NCBI GenBank assembly: GCA_028283345.1 | Contig: JAPOGE010000014.1 | Span: forward strand, 1-34,492 | Direction of reading: 5' to 3' | DNA length: 34,492 bases | Origin: Candidatus Poseidoniales archaeon | Lineage (GTDB): Archaea; Thermoplasmatota; Poseidoniia; Poseidoniales; Poseidoniaceae | In this document: positions 23,117-31,281 of the stretch, piece after piece | Position numbering within the stretch: position 1 is the stretch's first letter | Layout: the number at the start of each line of letters is the position of its first letter | Notes under the pieces: generated by a model | Seen by the model: only the letters and a program-made list of their open reading frames with translations | The model's database searches: none | Told to the model about the DNA's origin: nothing | Made by a program: the position numbers and the translations under genes

Positions 23117-24187
23117 TCAGTCACCGATCTCGGCCTTGAGGTCAGCCAAGGCAGATTGCGCCGATGATGGCGGCGGCGGAGGTGGAAGTGAGCCCCCATC
23201 TCCAGCCAGATCGGGCAGATCTGGAGGGGGCGGAAGGTCACCAAGGGCCGATAGCCCAGCCGGCGGTGGCAGGTCACCAAGGGCCGATAACCCAGCCGGC
23301 GGTGGCAGGTCACCAAGGGCCGATAACCCAGCCGGCGGTGGCAGGTCACCAAGGGCTGGTAAGCCCGGTGGCGGTGGGAGGTCATCACCGTCATCAACGG
23401 AAGCAAAGCCTGAATCGAGTGGCAAGCGCAATCGTAGAATTCTGGATTCGTCGATACGAACGAAGGTCGAGCCGTAGGGATGACCGGGCTCGACCGACTT
23501 GGGCTCTTCGAGCATCACCAGTCCGTGGTCGGGCTGGCTCAGAACTTTCAGCAGGTCTTCTCCGCCATCCTGCTGTTCCCACATCTTCGCGGTAGAGGCA
23601 CGGATTTCGGCCATCTGCGAGCGACGACGGTCGATGATTCTGGCACGAATCTTGGCATGGCGGGCGCGGCGCTCTTCAACCGTATCCTCGATGTCGGCAT
23701 CCTCAATCGATTGCGCACTGACTTCGACGACAAATTCTTCGGCGACATGGTAGTTCTCGACCTCGACTTCGACCACTGGCAATTCGTCGTCGTCGTCATC
23801 TTCGGCTTCGGCAGCGGCTTCGGCAGCAGTAGTGGTAGTTGCTCTTTCCTTGGCCTTGAGTTTGGCCATTTTCCGCTCTTTCAAGGTTGCCCCATCCAGA
23901 GACTCTTCGGTGACCAACTCAGGAAGGTCGGACCCACCTTCGATGTCCTCTTCAGAGCCTCCTTCAACTGAAACTGATGCCGACGTTGCGACCGCGGTTG
24001 AGCCAGAGCGACGGCGAACTTGCCGACCCTGCTCTTTGCCTGGCATGAATAGCAGCATGATGAATTCGGCGACGAGCAGGCCGACGATTCCCCATTGCGC
24101 CCCCTCGTCTAATTCGCTCGCTTGCATCAAGTAGAAGCCTAGCGTGGCGATGATGGCCAACACCAACATGAAGCGCTTGAAATCCAT
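23117..24187 (-). CDS. Membrane-anchored acidic protein with C-terminal proline-rich tandem repeats
   Basis: A 356-aa protein of unknown function. Two N-terminal TM helices (about 6-22 and 31-48, FMLVLAIIATLGFYL and WGIVGLLVAEFIMLLF) with few residues between them put the rest in the cytoplasm. Then comes a basic stretch, an acidic low-complexity linker (about 75-150, with a run of Asp), a helical region rich in Arg/Glu/Ala (about 165-205), a small folded part (215-265) and a tail of 12-residue repeats of the form GDLPPPAGLSAL (about 268-325), then a Pro run and the end LADLKAEIGD. Proline repeats suggest a multivalent binding tail. Downstream of the XTP pyrophosphatase gene by 34 bp. Confidence 0.8.
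   Translation of the reverse strand: MDFKRFMLVLAIIATLGFYLMQASELDEGAQWGIVGLLVAEFIMLLFMPGKEQGRQVRRRSGSTAVATSASVSVEGGSEEDIEGGSDLPELVTEESLDGATLKERKMAKLKAKERATTTTAAEAAAEAEDDDDDELPVVEVEVENYHVAEEFVVEVSAQSIEDADIEDTVEERRARHAKIRARIIDRRRSQMAEIRASTAKMWEQQDGGEDLLKVLSQPDHGLVMLEEPKSVEPGHPYGSTFVRIDESRILRLRLPLDSGFASVDDGDDLPPPPGLPALGDLPPPAGLSALGDLPPPAGLSALGDLPPPAGLSALGDLPPPPDLPDLAGDGGSLPPPPPPSSAQSALADLKAEIGD
23235..23378 (-). repeat. 36-bp tandem repeat (four units) inside the proline-rich protein gene
   Basis: Units start at 23235, 23271, 23307 and 23343, with a degenerate fifth from 23379. Units two and three are identical, unit one differs by one base and unit four diverges. The 36-bp period is a multiple of three and encodes a 12-residue Pro/Gly/Leu repeat. 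The plus strand is also open across the array. Likely to vary in copy number between strains. Confidence 0.92.
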
Positions 24188-24221
24188 GTCCTACCCTCAT
24201 CGCCCAATCGATACTTTGCTT

Positions 24222-24938
24222 TCATGCTGACGGTGCACCGATAGCCAGAATTAGTGCATCCAAGGCTCGCCGCCGATGGCTGAATTCCTGCTTGACCGCC
24301 AGTTCCACCCCACCGAACGGAATCCCCTCGGTCGATAACACGCCCCTCTCGCCACTGCGAACTGGCTGGCCCCCTTGGTCAAGGTCATCGGGAATGAAAA
24401 TCGGGTCATACCCAAACCCATTGCCTGCGGTGGCAGCGAGGGCGATTCGACCGGGGCATGTACCAACACCGAAAAATGTTTGTTGGCCATCCCATAGTGC
24501 GGCCACAGCCTGAAAATGCGCCCTGCGGCCACCACCATATGCGGCGATTCCTGATGGCTCGTTACTGGCCCCGGCATCGGGTGGACGGTCACCGATACCT
24601 TGCAGTAATCGCAAGATTCCCGAATTGCCGATGGTCGTCAATGCATATGAAGAAAATACTCCGGGAAATCCACCCAAGGAATCGATGAACAGCCCGGAAT
24701 CCTCGACCAAGACCGCCTCATCACCACGACCGAGGGAAGATAGCATCTCCCGTGCCTGACGCAATTTCTCCCCAGCGACCACTTTCAAACTGTCTGTTTG
24801 CGGCTCAAGAATCTCCGGTGCTTGACCTTCAATCAGAAATTGCGAGACCCGAAATCCCAGCGGTCCGAGTATCTGTTGCGCCTCAGCCAACTTGCCGAGA
24901 TTGCCGGTCAGGAACAACAGTGGTTGAACCTCGCCCAT
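24222..24938 (-). CDS. XTP/dITP diphosphatase (Ham1/RdgB family)
   Basis: Removes non-canonical purine nucleotides (XTP, ITP, dITP) by hydrolysis to the monophosphate and pyrophosphate. The 238-aa product has the family motifs in order: FLTGNLGKLAEAQ near the N-terminus, LVEDSGLFIDSLGGFPGVFSS in the middle, NGFGYDPIFIPDD, and KQEFSHRRRAL near the C-terminus. It is longer than the usual ~190 aa owing to an insertion around residues 112-135 (GDRPPDAGASNEPSGIAAYGG) and a stretch near the substrate loop. It is the first gene of a two-gene minus operon and diverges from crcB. Confidence 0.93.
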   Translation of the reverse strand: MGEVQPLLFLTGNLGKLAEAQQILGPLGFRVSQFLIEGQAPEILEPQTDSLKVVAGEKLRQAREMLSSLGRGDEAVLVEDSGLFIDSLGGFPGVFSSYALTTIGNSGILRLLQGIGDRPPDAGASNEPSGIAAYGGGRRAHFQAVAALWDGQQTFFGVGTCPGRIALAATAGNGFGYDPIFIPDDLDQGGQPVRSGERGVLSTEGIPFGGVELAVKQEFSHRRRALDALILAIGAPSA

Positions 24939-24991
24939 CAGCCCCTCTATGGAGGGTCACTGTCTTGAACGAGCCGGCATTGGCCCAACCG

Positions 24992-25369
24992 ATGGAGCCG
25001 AAGACACTGCTGTTGGTCGCCGCCGGGGGAGCTCTCGGTGCAGTACTGCGATATATGGTCGGGAATTGGTTACCCAGTGAGCCATTTCCGTGGACGACCC
25101 TGAGTGTCAATCTGGTCGGCTCGATTCTCTTGGGGGGATTGGCCTGTGCCGCGGTATCACACGAAATGGTCTCAGAGCAGGTGATGTTGTTCTTAGGTAT
25201 CGGCATCCTCGGTGCTTTCACCACCCTTTCGACCTATTCGGTCGACTCGATTCGATTGTACCAGAATGAGGAATGGGCAGCCCTGGCAGGATATGTCTTG
25301 GCCACTTCAATCGGTGGCCCTGTTCTCGCCCTGTTGTCTTGGCTTGGAGTCGATAGACTTCTTTCGTAA
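24992..25369 (+). CDS. crcB: Fluoride channel CrcB/Fluc
   Basis: A 125-aa four-TM fluoride exporter, working as an antiparallel dimer in the membrane. It shows GGALGAVLRYMVGNWLP at the N-terminus, SVNLVGSILLG (the conserved Asn) and GILGAFTTLSTYSVD (the FTTFST phenylalanine/threonine motif). The open frame extends upstream to 24752 across the XTP diphosphatase gene, so the ATG at 24992, in front of EPKTLLLVAAGG, is chosen. Length is typical. No fluoride riboswitch was recognised in the 53-bp divergent gap. Confidence 0.92.
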   Translation: MEPKTLLLVAAGGALGAVLRYMVGNWLPSEPFPWTTLSVNLVGSILLGGLACAAVSHEMVSEQVMLFLGIGILGAFTTLSTYSVDSIRLYQNEEWAALAGYVLATSIGGPVLALLSWLGVDRLLS

Positions 25370-25392
25370 AGGGATTCAACCCAAACAACCCC

Positions 25393-25427
25393 CCCCCGTA
25401 GGCCAATGTCGTAGCAATTCTTGGTGG
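25393..25427. repeat. Intergenic 35-nt motif, copy B, between convergent gene ends
   Basis: Second copy of the motif at 13802-13837: same CCCCCGNAGGCC, exact TCGTAGCAAT and TGGTGG blocks at matching spacing. It lies between the crcB stop (25369) and the bud32 stop (25446), again just downstream of a minus-strand stop codon (18 nt). It is preceded by a run of nine C (25389-25397). Confidence 0.5.
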
Positions 25428-25445
25428 CAATTCGCGGTATTCGGC

Positions 25446-26129
25446 TTAGCCATGATAACGTACTCTGGTCATGATGTCCTTCAGCCGGAGGACCACTTCT
25501 TCGGCGGAGGGTAATGGTCCACCTCCTGCGAAGGGGGGGGGGCCATGTTCGCCATCGACGGAAAGGTAGCCCTTGATTATCCACTCCATAGCTTGGCCAT
25601 GGTCGGGATGACTGGCTCCGAGGATTTCATGCATCACGTGCAGGTCGATGCCGAAATCCTCGACTTCCTCGGTAATTCTTGACAAGCCGAAATCAATCAG
25701 CGAAGCCCCCTGCTGGTGACAATAGAGGATATTATTGGTCGATAGGTCGCCGTGAGTTATCCCTTGTCGATGTAACCGGCGTACGAGTTCCCCGCTCTCT
25801 ACCAGCACCGACTCAGCCGATTGGACGGAGTTGGAATCTCGCAGGTGCTCGATCAGCGGCCGGCCGGGAAGTAACGTCATTATCAATCGGCTGGCAGCGA
25901 TGTCGAAATCCTGAATCAATGGCACCGGCAATCCGGCTCGCGCCAATTTAGTCAATAGTCTGGCCTCGGCCATCATTCTGCGACGGGTCAGGCGAGCATC
26001 CAATTCCGGGTGTCTCCAGCCACGTGGTCGGCGGATTTTGGCGATGGCTGGCTGACCGAGATAGGTACCGAGACCAACCTCGGCCTCAGCGCCAACGTGG
26101 ATTATTCTCTCGCTAACCCAAGCCTGCAT
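25446..26129 (-). CDS. Bud32/PRPK family kinase of the KEOPS complex
   Basis: Stand-alone Bud32 atypical kinase/ATPase of about 227 aa, part of KEOPS, which makes tRNA t6A. Motifs: GAEAEVGLGTYLG at the N-terminus, catalytic Lys31 in AIAKIRRPRGWRHPELD, Glu55 in RRRMMAEARLL, catalytic loop HGDLSTNNIL (126-135) and the metal-binding Asp146 in LIDFGLS. The frame runs upstream to 26300 but would overlap the divergent nadA gene; M at 26129 (MQAWVSERII) directly before the kinase core is preferred, M at 26153 is possible. A G10 run at 25533-25542 (C10 on the coding strand) codes for a Pro triplet near residue 197. Kae1 is not fused and not in the window. Confidence 0.9.
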   Translation of the reverse strand: MQAWVSERIIHVGAEAEVGLGTYLGQPAIAKIRRPRGWRHPELDARLTRRRMMAEARLLTKLARAGLPVPLIQDFDIAASRLIMTLLPGRPLIEHLRDSNSVQSAESVLVESGELVRRLHRQGITHGDLSTNNILYCHQQGASLIDFGLSRITEEVEDFGIDLHVMHEILGASHPDHGQAMEWIIKGYLSVDGEHGPPPFAGGGPLPSAEEVVLRLKDIMTRVRYHG

Positions 26130-26217
26130 CGCACTCCCACCATACGCCCCCATTACAGATGACTTCAAAGCGGTGGTGACGCACGAAATATCGGGCGTGA
26201 GCCTAAGAGGGTGCAAT

Positions 26218-27375
26218 ATGGCGATTTCTCTACCGCTCTGCGAGATTGACCCGCGCGCCCGTGCCGCCGATTTGAGCGATGCGGAAATCACCGAGTGCAT
26301 CGCCGCCGCAAAAAAGACCCTAGGCGATAAATTACTGATTCTAGGGCATCATTATCAACGTGATTCGATAGTCGCCCATGCCGACCTGCTCGGTGATTCC
26401 TTTCTACTCTCCAAGCAGGCGGCCGAATCCTCGGCCGAATTCATCGTCTTCTGTGGCGTTCACTTCATGGCTGAAAGCGCTGATATCCTGACCAGCGATG
26501 AGCAAAAGGTGGTCTTACCCAATATTCGAGCCGGATGTAGTATGGCCGACATGGCAAATGTCCCCGATGTGCAACAATGTTGGGATGAGATGCTGGCAAA
26601 CCTCGATCTGGGTGACCCGGCTGACCGAGAGGTGGCAACAGCTCCAGCAGGGGATGGAGAATCCTTCCTCGTCCCGGTGACCTACATGAATTCCAGTGCC
26701 GAACTGAAGGCCTTCGTCGGCGACCACGGGGGGGTTGTCTGTACCTCCAGCAATGCCGCCGGAGTCCTATCCTGGGCTTTTGAAAGGGCTGGCAAGGATG
26801 GCAAGGTGCTATTCTTCCCCGACCAACATCTCGGGCGAAACACCGGCTTGGCGATGGGGCTGTCGGAGGCGGAAATGGCGGTATGGCAACCTGGTGTCAG
26901 CCCTGATTGGGAGGTCCTGGAGGGTGCAAGAATTGTCTTATGGCACGGCTATTGCAGCGTCCATCGTCGCTTCAGCGTCGAGCAGATCAAGGGGATGAGA
27001 CTAGATTATCCCGAATGCAAGATTGTCGTCCATCCCGAATGCCAGCGCGAGGTGGTCGAGGCCAGCGATGCGGTCGGTTCAACCGAATTCATTCGCAACT
27101 ATGTGGCACAACAAGACGATGGGGTTGTAATCGGCGTCGGTACCGAAATCAACATGGTCAAGCGACTCGATGGGCAATATCCCACCAAGCAGGTCATCTG
27201 CCTCGACCCACTGGTCTGTCCCTGCTCAACAATGTACATGATTCACCCAATCTACCTTCTCGATGTATTGGAACGGATAATCGAGGGTGAAGTCCCCAAC
27301 CATATCAAGGTGCCAACGAAGGTCTCAGAGTCCGCTGATCTGGCACTTCAGCGAATGCTGGATATTCCAAAGTGA
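26218..27375 (+). CDS. nadA: Quinolinate synthase NadA
   Basis: Condenses iminoaspartate and dihydroxyacetone phosphate to quinolinate in NAD biosynthesis, using a [4Fe-4S] cluster. The 385-aa product has LGHHYQRDSIVAHADLLGDS, CGVHFMAESADIL, and the three cluster cysteines: Cys107 in RAGCSMADM, Cys246 in LWHGYCSVHRRF and Cys334/Cys336 in LVCPCSTMYM. The start is ATG 26218 with GAGGGTG a few nt upstream; a longer frame from 26173 exists but lies before that site. It is divergent from bud32. NadB and NadC genes are not in the window. Confidence 0.95.
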   Translation: MAISLPLCEIDPRARAADLSDAEITECIAAAKKTLGDKLLILGHHYQRDSIVAHADLLGDSFLLSKQAAESSAEFIVFCGVHFMAESADILTSDEQKVVLPNIRAGCSMADMANVPDVQQCWDEMLANLDLGDPADREVATAPAGDGESFLVPVTYMNSSAELKAFVGDHGGVVCTSSNAAGVLSWAFERAGKDGKVLFFPDQHLGRNTGLAMGLSEAEMAVWQPGVSPDWEVLEGARIVLWHGYCSVHRRFSVEQIKGMRLDYPECKIVVHPECQREVVEASDAVGSTEFIRNYVAQQDDGVVIGVGTEINMVKRLDGQYPTKQVICLDPLVCPCSTMYMIHPIYLLDVLERIIEGEVPNHIKVPTKVSESADLALQRMLDIPK

Positions 27376-27420
27376 AGTGAATGGCCGCTGCGGATTGAAT
27401 ACAGGCTCAGCCATACGGTT

Positions 27421-29568
27421 TTATTCCTCTTCTACGGTCGGTCTTGAGGTCGACTCAGAGGTGGGGTTCTCTTTCATTTTCTGCCATGCGAATATGGCGG
27501 TCAGGACAGTGGTGCTGATGACCGCCAATTGCAAGGCTCGGGAAGAATATGGTTCGAGTTCGACTTGGCGCGAATGAATGGTAGTCATTGAATTCCCATC
27601 GGCATCGGTGGTTATCCAGATGAAGTGGTTCTCAAGCACACTCGGTTGTCTCTGCTCGAGGTTATCATCGGTCAGATGTTCGGGTTTGACGGCGCCGTTT
27701 TCGACATCGAGATACCATATCTCATGGTCGAGATAATCTGCCTTGGGCTCGCTCGGATTGAGGTTCCATTGGCTTGCCCAGACAACGATGCCATGTCCCA
27801 CAGCAGGATCGTGAGCGGGAAATTTTGCATCGCTTATCAACCAACTTTCGCCACGCTTCATATCGACGATGACCAGCCTATCGACCGCGGTAACATTGAC
27901 AGCCGCCACCAACCAATCATAGTCGAGGTCGAGTTGGACTATCGTCGCATTGGCCTCGTCGACCACCTGCCCCCATGATTCAAGAATAGCGTTTTCCTCC
28001 GCGGTGGCATAGAATGACAGAGGTTGGTTGGAAACACTTACCAAGCCGACCCAACCGAGTCGCACCGTTGCAGGCTGGTCATCATAGACCAGGGCCAAGC
28101 GGTTATCGTGTACCGCCATAGTGGTGATTAAGGCCGTCGGAGTAGGTGGTTCCGGAACCACTACAGCATCACCATCGAGGGTGATGCCGCGAATCTCTCC
28201 ATCTTCTACCACCAGCAATACAATGCCATGACCGGGCCATTCTGCGAGATGGATTTCACTTGGATAGGAGACGTTGAGAATCCACGGATCGGCTTCGCTT
28301 TCGGCTAAATTATACACATGAGCGGTGGTATTATTGGCTATTGCCAGCATATCCCAACCGGTGTCAAATGTAGAATCACGGTCGAGTTCCTGATGCTCCA
28401 ACTCTATTTCCTGACGCGGGTTGGAAAGGTCGATGACCACTACCCTCCACCCCTCGCTACTATTGTCGAGGCTTACCAGCCATCCGTCGGCGGCGGTGGC
28501 TTCGACCGGCGACTCGACCCCGGTTGCCGGCAGGTCACGATGGGTGATATCCCAGACGATGACACCGGCGGTCAAAACAATAACCATGGTTATCGCCAAG
28601 CCGGTTTCGCGGCTGGTCGGCGATTTGAGCGCTGTCCAAGCCCGCTTGGAGCGTGACTTCGCCCAACTCAAAGTTCGCTCTCGGGAAGTCAAGACGGTGA
28701 CTAATCTGGCATTGAAGGTGCGCTCATCGAGCACTTTCCACAACCCTTGGCTACGCTCGGAAACCTGCACTGCCAGTAGAGCAATGAGCATCCCGCCGAT
28801 GATGTCGGAGAACCAGTGTATTCCCAGATAGACCACTGCAAATGCCGTCAAGGCGATGTAAGCGGCGAGAAAATTGGTATAATTGCGCCAACGCTTATCC
28901 TCATCCCATTTGATCAGGCAGAGCCAGACCGCGAAGGGAATGCCGATGTGAAGACTGGGCATGCCATTGGTGAAGGGGTCGATGCGGGTGAACCAGTCAT
29001 TGATTTCCGGGGTCAAATTGTAGGCCAGGGTTTCCATCGCCGGAATATGGTCTCCGGTGACGCGAACATTGAGGAACAGGAAGAAAGGGATCGCCAGAGC
29101 GTATACGAAGAAAATCGTCAAACAGACCCGGTCGGCGATATAGCGGTCATCGAAATAACAGAAATAGAGGACTGACACGTAACATACCAACATGTAACCG
29201 GCGACATAGAAATGGGTCAGCGCCACGGTGAGGATATCGTTGTAGAAGAATTGTTGTAACCACAAAACCATATCACCTTCGATAGCATATAACCACGGGG
29301 TGAACTCGAATTGGGTATTGGCCATTATCAATCGGTCGAGCCGGTCGAGAATGTCCTTCCACATATATATCGAAAATACCAGACCGATATGCGCCCAGTA
29401 GCGGCGAAACATGTCGATGAAGCCGCGTAGATTCACCTTCTGCCACTTCGGTTTGAACACCGGCATCAGCAGAACCCCCAACGCCAGCGCTGAGGCCAAC
29501 CAGGTGATGTATACACTCGCAGCCATCGGCTCCCCCAAACCACCGGCAGTGCCGTGTGTTGAAGTCAT
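27421..29568 (-). CDS. PAP2-superfamily phosphatase/transferase with predicted outside beta-propeller-like domain
   Basis: About 715 aa. Residues 15-270 are a multi-TM PAP2 domain with GMPSLHIGIPFAVW (catalytic His207) and YLGIHWFSDIIGG (His251, Asp255). The N-terminal part (AIEGDMVLWLQQF...HFYVAGYMLVCY) resembles the Aur1/inositol-phosphorylceramide-synthase branch more than simple PAP2 phosphatases. A further TM helix (about 315-335) is followed by a ~350-residue beta-rich domain made of repeated short W/D blades, then a last TM (about 680-700) and an acidic Ser/Thr tail. A lipid headgroup or polyprenyl-phosphate role is likely. Start uncertain: 29568 chosen; ATG 29604 overlaps the upstream gene. 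Confidence 0.83.
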   Translation of the reverse strand: MTSTHGTAGGLGEPMAASVYITWLASALALGVLLMPVFKPKWQKVNLRGFIDMFRRYWAHIGLVFSIYMWKDILDRLDRLIMANTQFEFTPWLYAIEGDMVLWLQQFFYNDILTVALTHFYVAGYMLVCYVSVLYFCYFDDRYIADRVCLTIFFVYALAIPFFLFLNVRVTGDHIPAMETLAYNLTPEINDWFTRIDPFTNGMPSLHIGIPFAVWLCLIKWDEDKRWRNYTNFLAAYIALTAFAVVYLGIHWFSDIIGGMLIALLAVQVSERSQGLWKVLDERTFNARLVTVLTSRERTLSWAKSRSKRAWTALKSPTSRETGLAITMVIVLTAGVIVWDITHRDLPATGVESPVEATAADGWLVSLDNSSEGWRVVVIDLSNPRQEIELEHQELDRDSTFDTGWDMLAIANNTTAHVYNLAESEADPWILNVSYPSEIHLAEWPGHGIVLLVVEDGEIRGITLDGDAVVVPEPPTPTALITTMAVHDNRLALVYDDQPATVRLGWVGLVSVSNQPLSFYATAEENAILESWGQVVDEANATIVQLDLDYDWLVAAVNVTAVDRLVIVDMKRGESWLISDAKFPAHDPAVGHGIVVWASQWNLNPSEPKADYLDHEIWYLDVENGAVKPEHLTDDNLEQRQPSVLENHFIWITTDADGNSMTTIHSRQVELEPYSSRALQLAVISTTVLTAIFAWQKMKENPTSESTSRPTVEEE

Positions 29569-29590
29569 CTTCGCTAAAAATCGGAAAAAA

Positions 29591-29941
29591 TCACCATGCG
29601 CCATGGGTATATGGCTTGCCATCGTCGGGGTCGAGGGCATTGGTAATCGACCACAAACGCTCAAAGCGATATATTCCCGACGAGCAGCCGTTGGTCCACT
29701 CAAAGTGTAGTGCATAACCACCGACCGGTTTCACGGTCGGCATCTCCTGTGGGTAGGCGGCGACCTCACCCTGCAATAATTCAGCTGAATCTGTAGAATC
29801 GCGGCGTGGCCCGCACTTGGCACATGGGCACCAATAGCGCAGGGTGCGGTAATCAACGGAATTCTCGGTGCCATCCGACCAGGTGAGTTCCATCGCTGAA
29901 TCACCACGCTCCAAGCGCCGTAATTCCGGCATCTCACTCAT
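29591..29941 (-). CDS. DUF971 (GBBH-like N-terminal domain) protein
   Basis: A 116-aa single-domain protein. Family features: MELTWSDGTENSVDYRTLR, a Cys cluster YWCPCAKCGPRR (about residues 37-48), VGGYALHFEWTNG and a CSSGIYRFERLW end. DUF971 is the domain found at the C-terminus of plant HCF101 (after an Mrp-type ATPase) and at the N-terminus of gamma-butyrobetaine hydroxylase. Here it is encoded close to an Mrp ATPase gene (one small gene between), so a role in iron-sulfur handling is plausible. It starts 2 nt after the 75-aa gene and its stop is near or overlaps the PAP2 gene start. Confidence 0.85.
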   Translation of the reverse strand: MSEMPELRRLERGDSAMELTWSDGTENSVDYRTLRYWCPCAKCGPRRDSTDSAELLQGEVAAYPQEMPTVKPVGGYALHFEWTNGCSSGIYRFERLWSITNALDPDDGKPYTHGAW

Positions 29942-29943
29942 CG

Positions 29944-30171
29944 TTAGGCCCCCCGGGGATTTTTTCTTGCCAAGAAGAAATACAACACCAGACCGGAGAA
30001 CAGTGCCATTACTCCTTTCAAGAATCCAAGTTCTTCAGCCGGGGGCAGGATTTTGCCTTCCTGCAACCATGAGAGGACAGCAAACATTATGCCAAAACTC
30101 GATAGAACCAGCCAAATCATCAACAGACGTTGTCTATTCTGCTCAACCGCTGAGTCGATATGAGCATTCAT
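29944..30171 (-). CDS. Small two-TM membrane protein, 75 aa
   Basis: No family recognised. After an N-terminal soluble helix (residues 1-14) there are two TM helices (about 16-36 and 49-68) joined by a short acidic loop (LQEGKILPPAEELG), ending in a basic RKNPRGA tail. It is tightly packed between the Mrp ATPase gene (11 nt upstream) and the DUF971 gene (2 nt downstream), which strongly supports translation as part of that operon. It may anchor or support its neighbours at the membrane. Confidence 0.72.
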   Translation of the reverse strand: MNAHIDSAVEQNRQRLLMIWLVLSSFGIMFAVLSWLQEGKILPPAEELGFLKGVMALFSGLVLYFFLARKNPRGA

Positions 30172-30182
30172 AACGCATCATC

Positions 30183-31244
30183 TCAGATGATTTCAAGCCC
30201 GCCCGAGTGTTTGGCCGCGGCGATATTGTCATTAAGTTGCTCGACCACCTTGGCAAAAGCAACCGCCGATTCACCCTGTGGGTCGGAAACGATTCGGTGC
30301 ACCCCATCATCGCCACCTCTAACAACCCCGGGGTCGAACGGCAGACGCCCAAGGAAAGGCACTCCCATATCCTCGGCGGTGGCTTGGCCACCTCCTGCTT
30401 TGAAAATCTCCAGTGTGGTCGACCAGTTGCCCTCGGCATCGGCGACGACATCGACCTTGCCGCCCCCGGGTGCTTCAATCTTCATCTCAGCATTCGGCTC
30501 GGCGGTACCACGAATCGTATAACCGCTCATATTCTCGACCACGCCGAGTACCGGGACTTTCAGGGAAGTGGCAAAGCCGATGGATTTGCGGCTATCGAGA
30601 AGGGCGACATCTTGGGGAGTGGTGACGATGACCATGCCATCGATATCGGGTAGGCTCTGCACCACTGTAAGTGGCTCGTCGCTGGTTCCGGGGGGGAAAT
30701 CGATTACCAGATAATCCAGTTCTCCCCACTCGACATCACCGAGGAATTGCTGAATCGCACCCAATTTGATTGGCCCACGCCAGACCACCGGGGTATCCTC
30801 ATCCTCGAGCAGAAAGGCCATCGAGATGACCTTCACGCCACTGTGCCCAATCGCCGGATAAATCCGCCCTTCCTCGACGTGAAGTCGGTGCCCACCCAAT
30901 CCCAACATCTTGGGTACGTTTGGCCCGGTGATATCGAGATCGAGAAGTCCGACCTGATGGCCCTGGGCGGCTAGCGACAGGGCCAGACCGATAGCTACGG
31001 TCGACTTACCGACTCCGCCTTTCCCGGATAAGACCATGATCTTGTGTTTGATTTTCGCCCCCATCTCCTCCATCGTCATCTTTCGCTTCATCTGTGCGTA
31101 GGCTTTCTCCATCTGCTGCTGTTGTTCGGCCGAGGCAGGCGTACCGGACTCGCCGGCGTCACTCAGGGGTGCATCTGCGGATTTTTCCGGGCCCGTGTTT
31201 CCTTCCTTGGAAGGGTCGTGGTGGCTGATTGGTGAGTCGGACAT
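30183..31244 (-). CDS. Mrp/NBP35-family P-loop ATPase without any cysteine
   Basis: A 353-aa Mrp-type (ApbC/Nbp35) ATPase. The N-terminal ~65 residues are low-complexity and Gln/Glu-rich. The ATPase core is complete: deviant Walker A SGKGGVGKST (73-82), LLDLDITGPNVPKMLG, WRGPIKLGAIQQFL, LDYLVIDFPPGTSDEPLT (Walker B-like) and TTPQDVALLDSRKSI. After VVENMSG (235-241) normal Mrp proteins carry a CxxC motif that bridges an Fe-S cluster in the dimer; here a ~40-residue beta-rich insert replaces it, and the reading then rejoins the family at FKAGGGQATAEDMGVPFLGRLP (281 on). The whole protein has no Cys, so canonical Fe-S cluster carriage is not possible. First gene after the 130-aa membrane protein gene. 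Confidence 0.9.
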   Translation of the reverse strand: MSDSPISHHDPSKEGNTGPEKSADAPLSDAGESGTPASAEQQQQMEKAYAQMKRKMTMEEMGAKIKHKIMVLSGKGGVGKSTVAIGLALSLAAQGHQVGLLDLDITGPNVPKMLGLGGHRLHVEEGRIYPAIGHSGVKVISMAFLLEDEDTPVVWRGPIKLGAIQQFLGDVEWGELDYLVIDFPPGTSDEPLTVVQSLPDIDGMVIVTTPQDVALLDSRKSIGFATSLKVPVLGVVENMSGYTIRGTAEPNAEMKIEAPGGGKVDVVADAEGNWSTTLEIFKAGGGQATAEDMGVPFLGRLPFDPGVVRGGDDGVHRIVSDPQGESAVAFAKVVEQLNDNIAAAKHSGGLEII

Positions 31245-31281
31245 TTACTCCCTCTTGGTAACTCGTGCATCATGTGGGCTT

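Noticed and set aside
23235-23378. Tandem 36-bp repeats looking like a CRISPR array
   Set aside because: Units are directly adjacent with no spacers, keep the reading frame and encode a 12-residue proline repeat.
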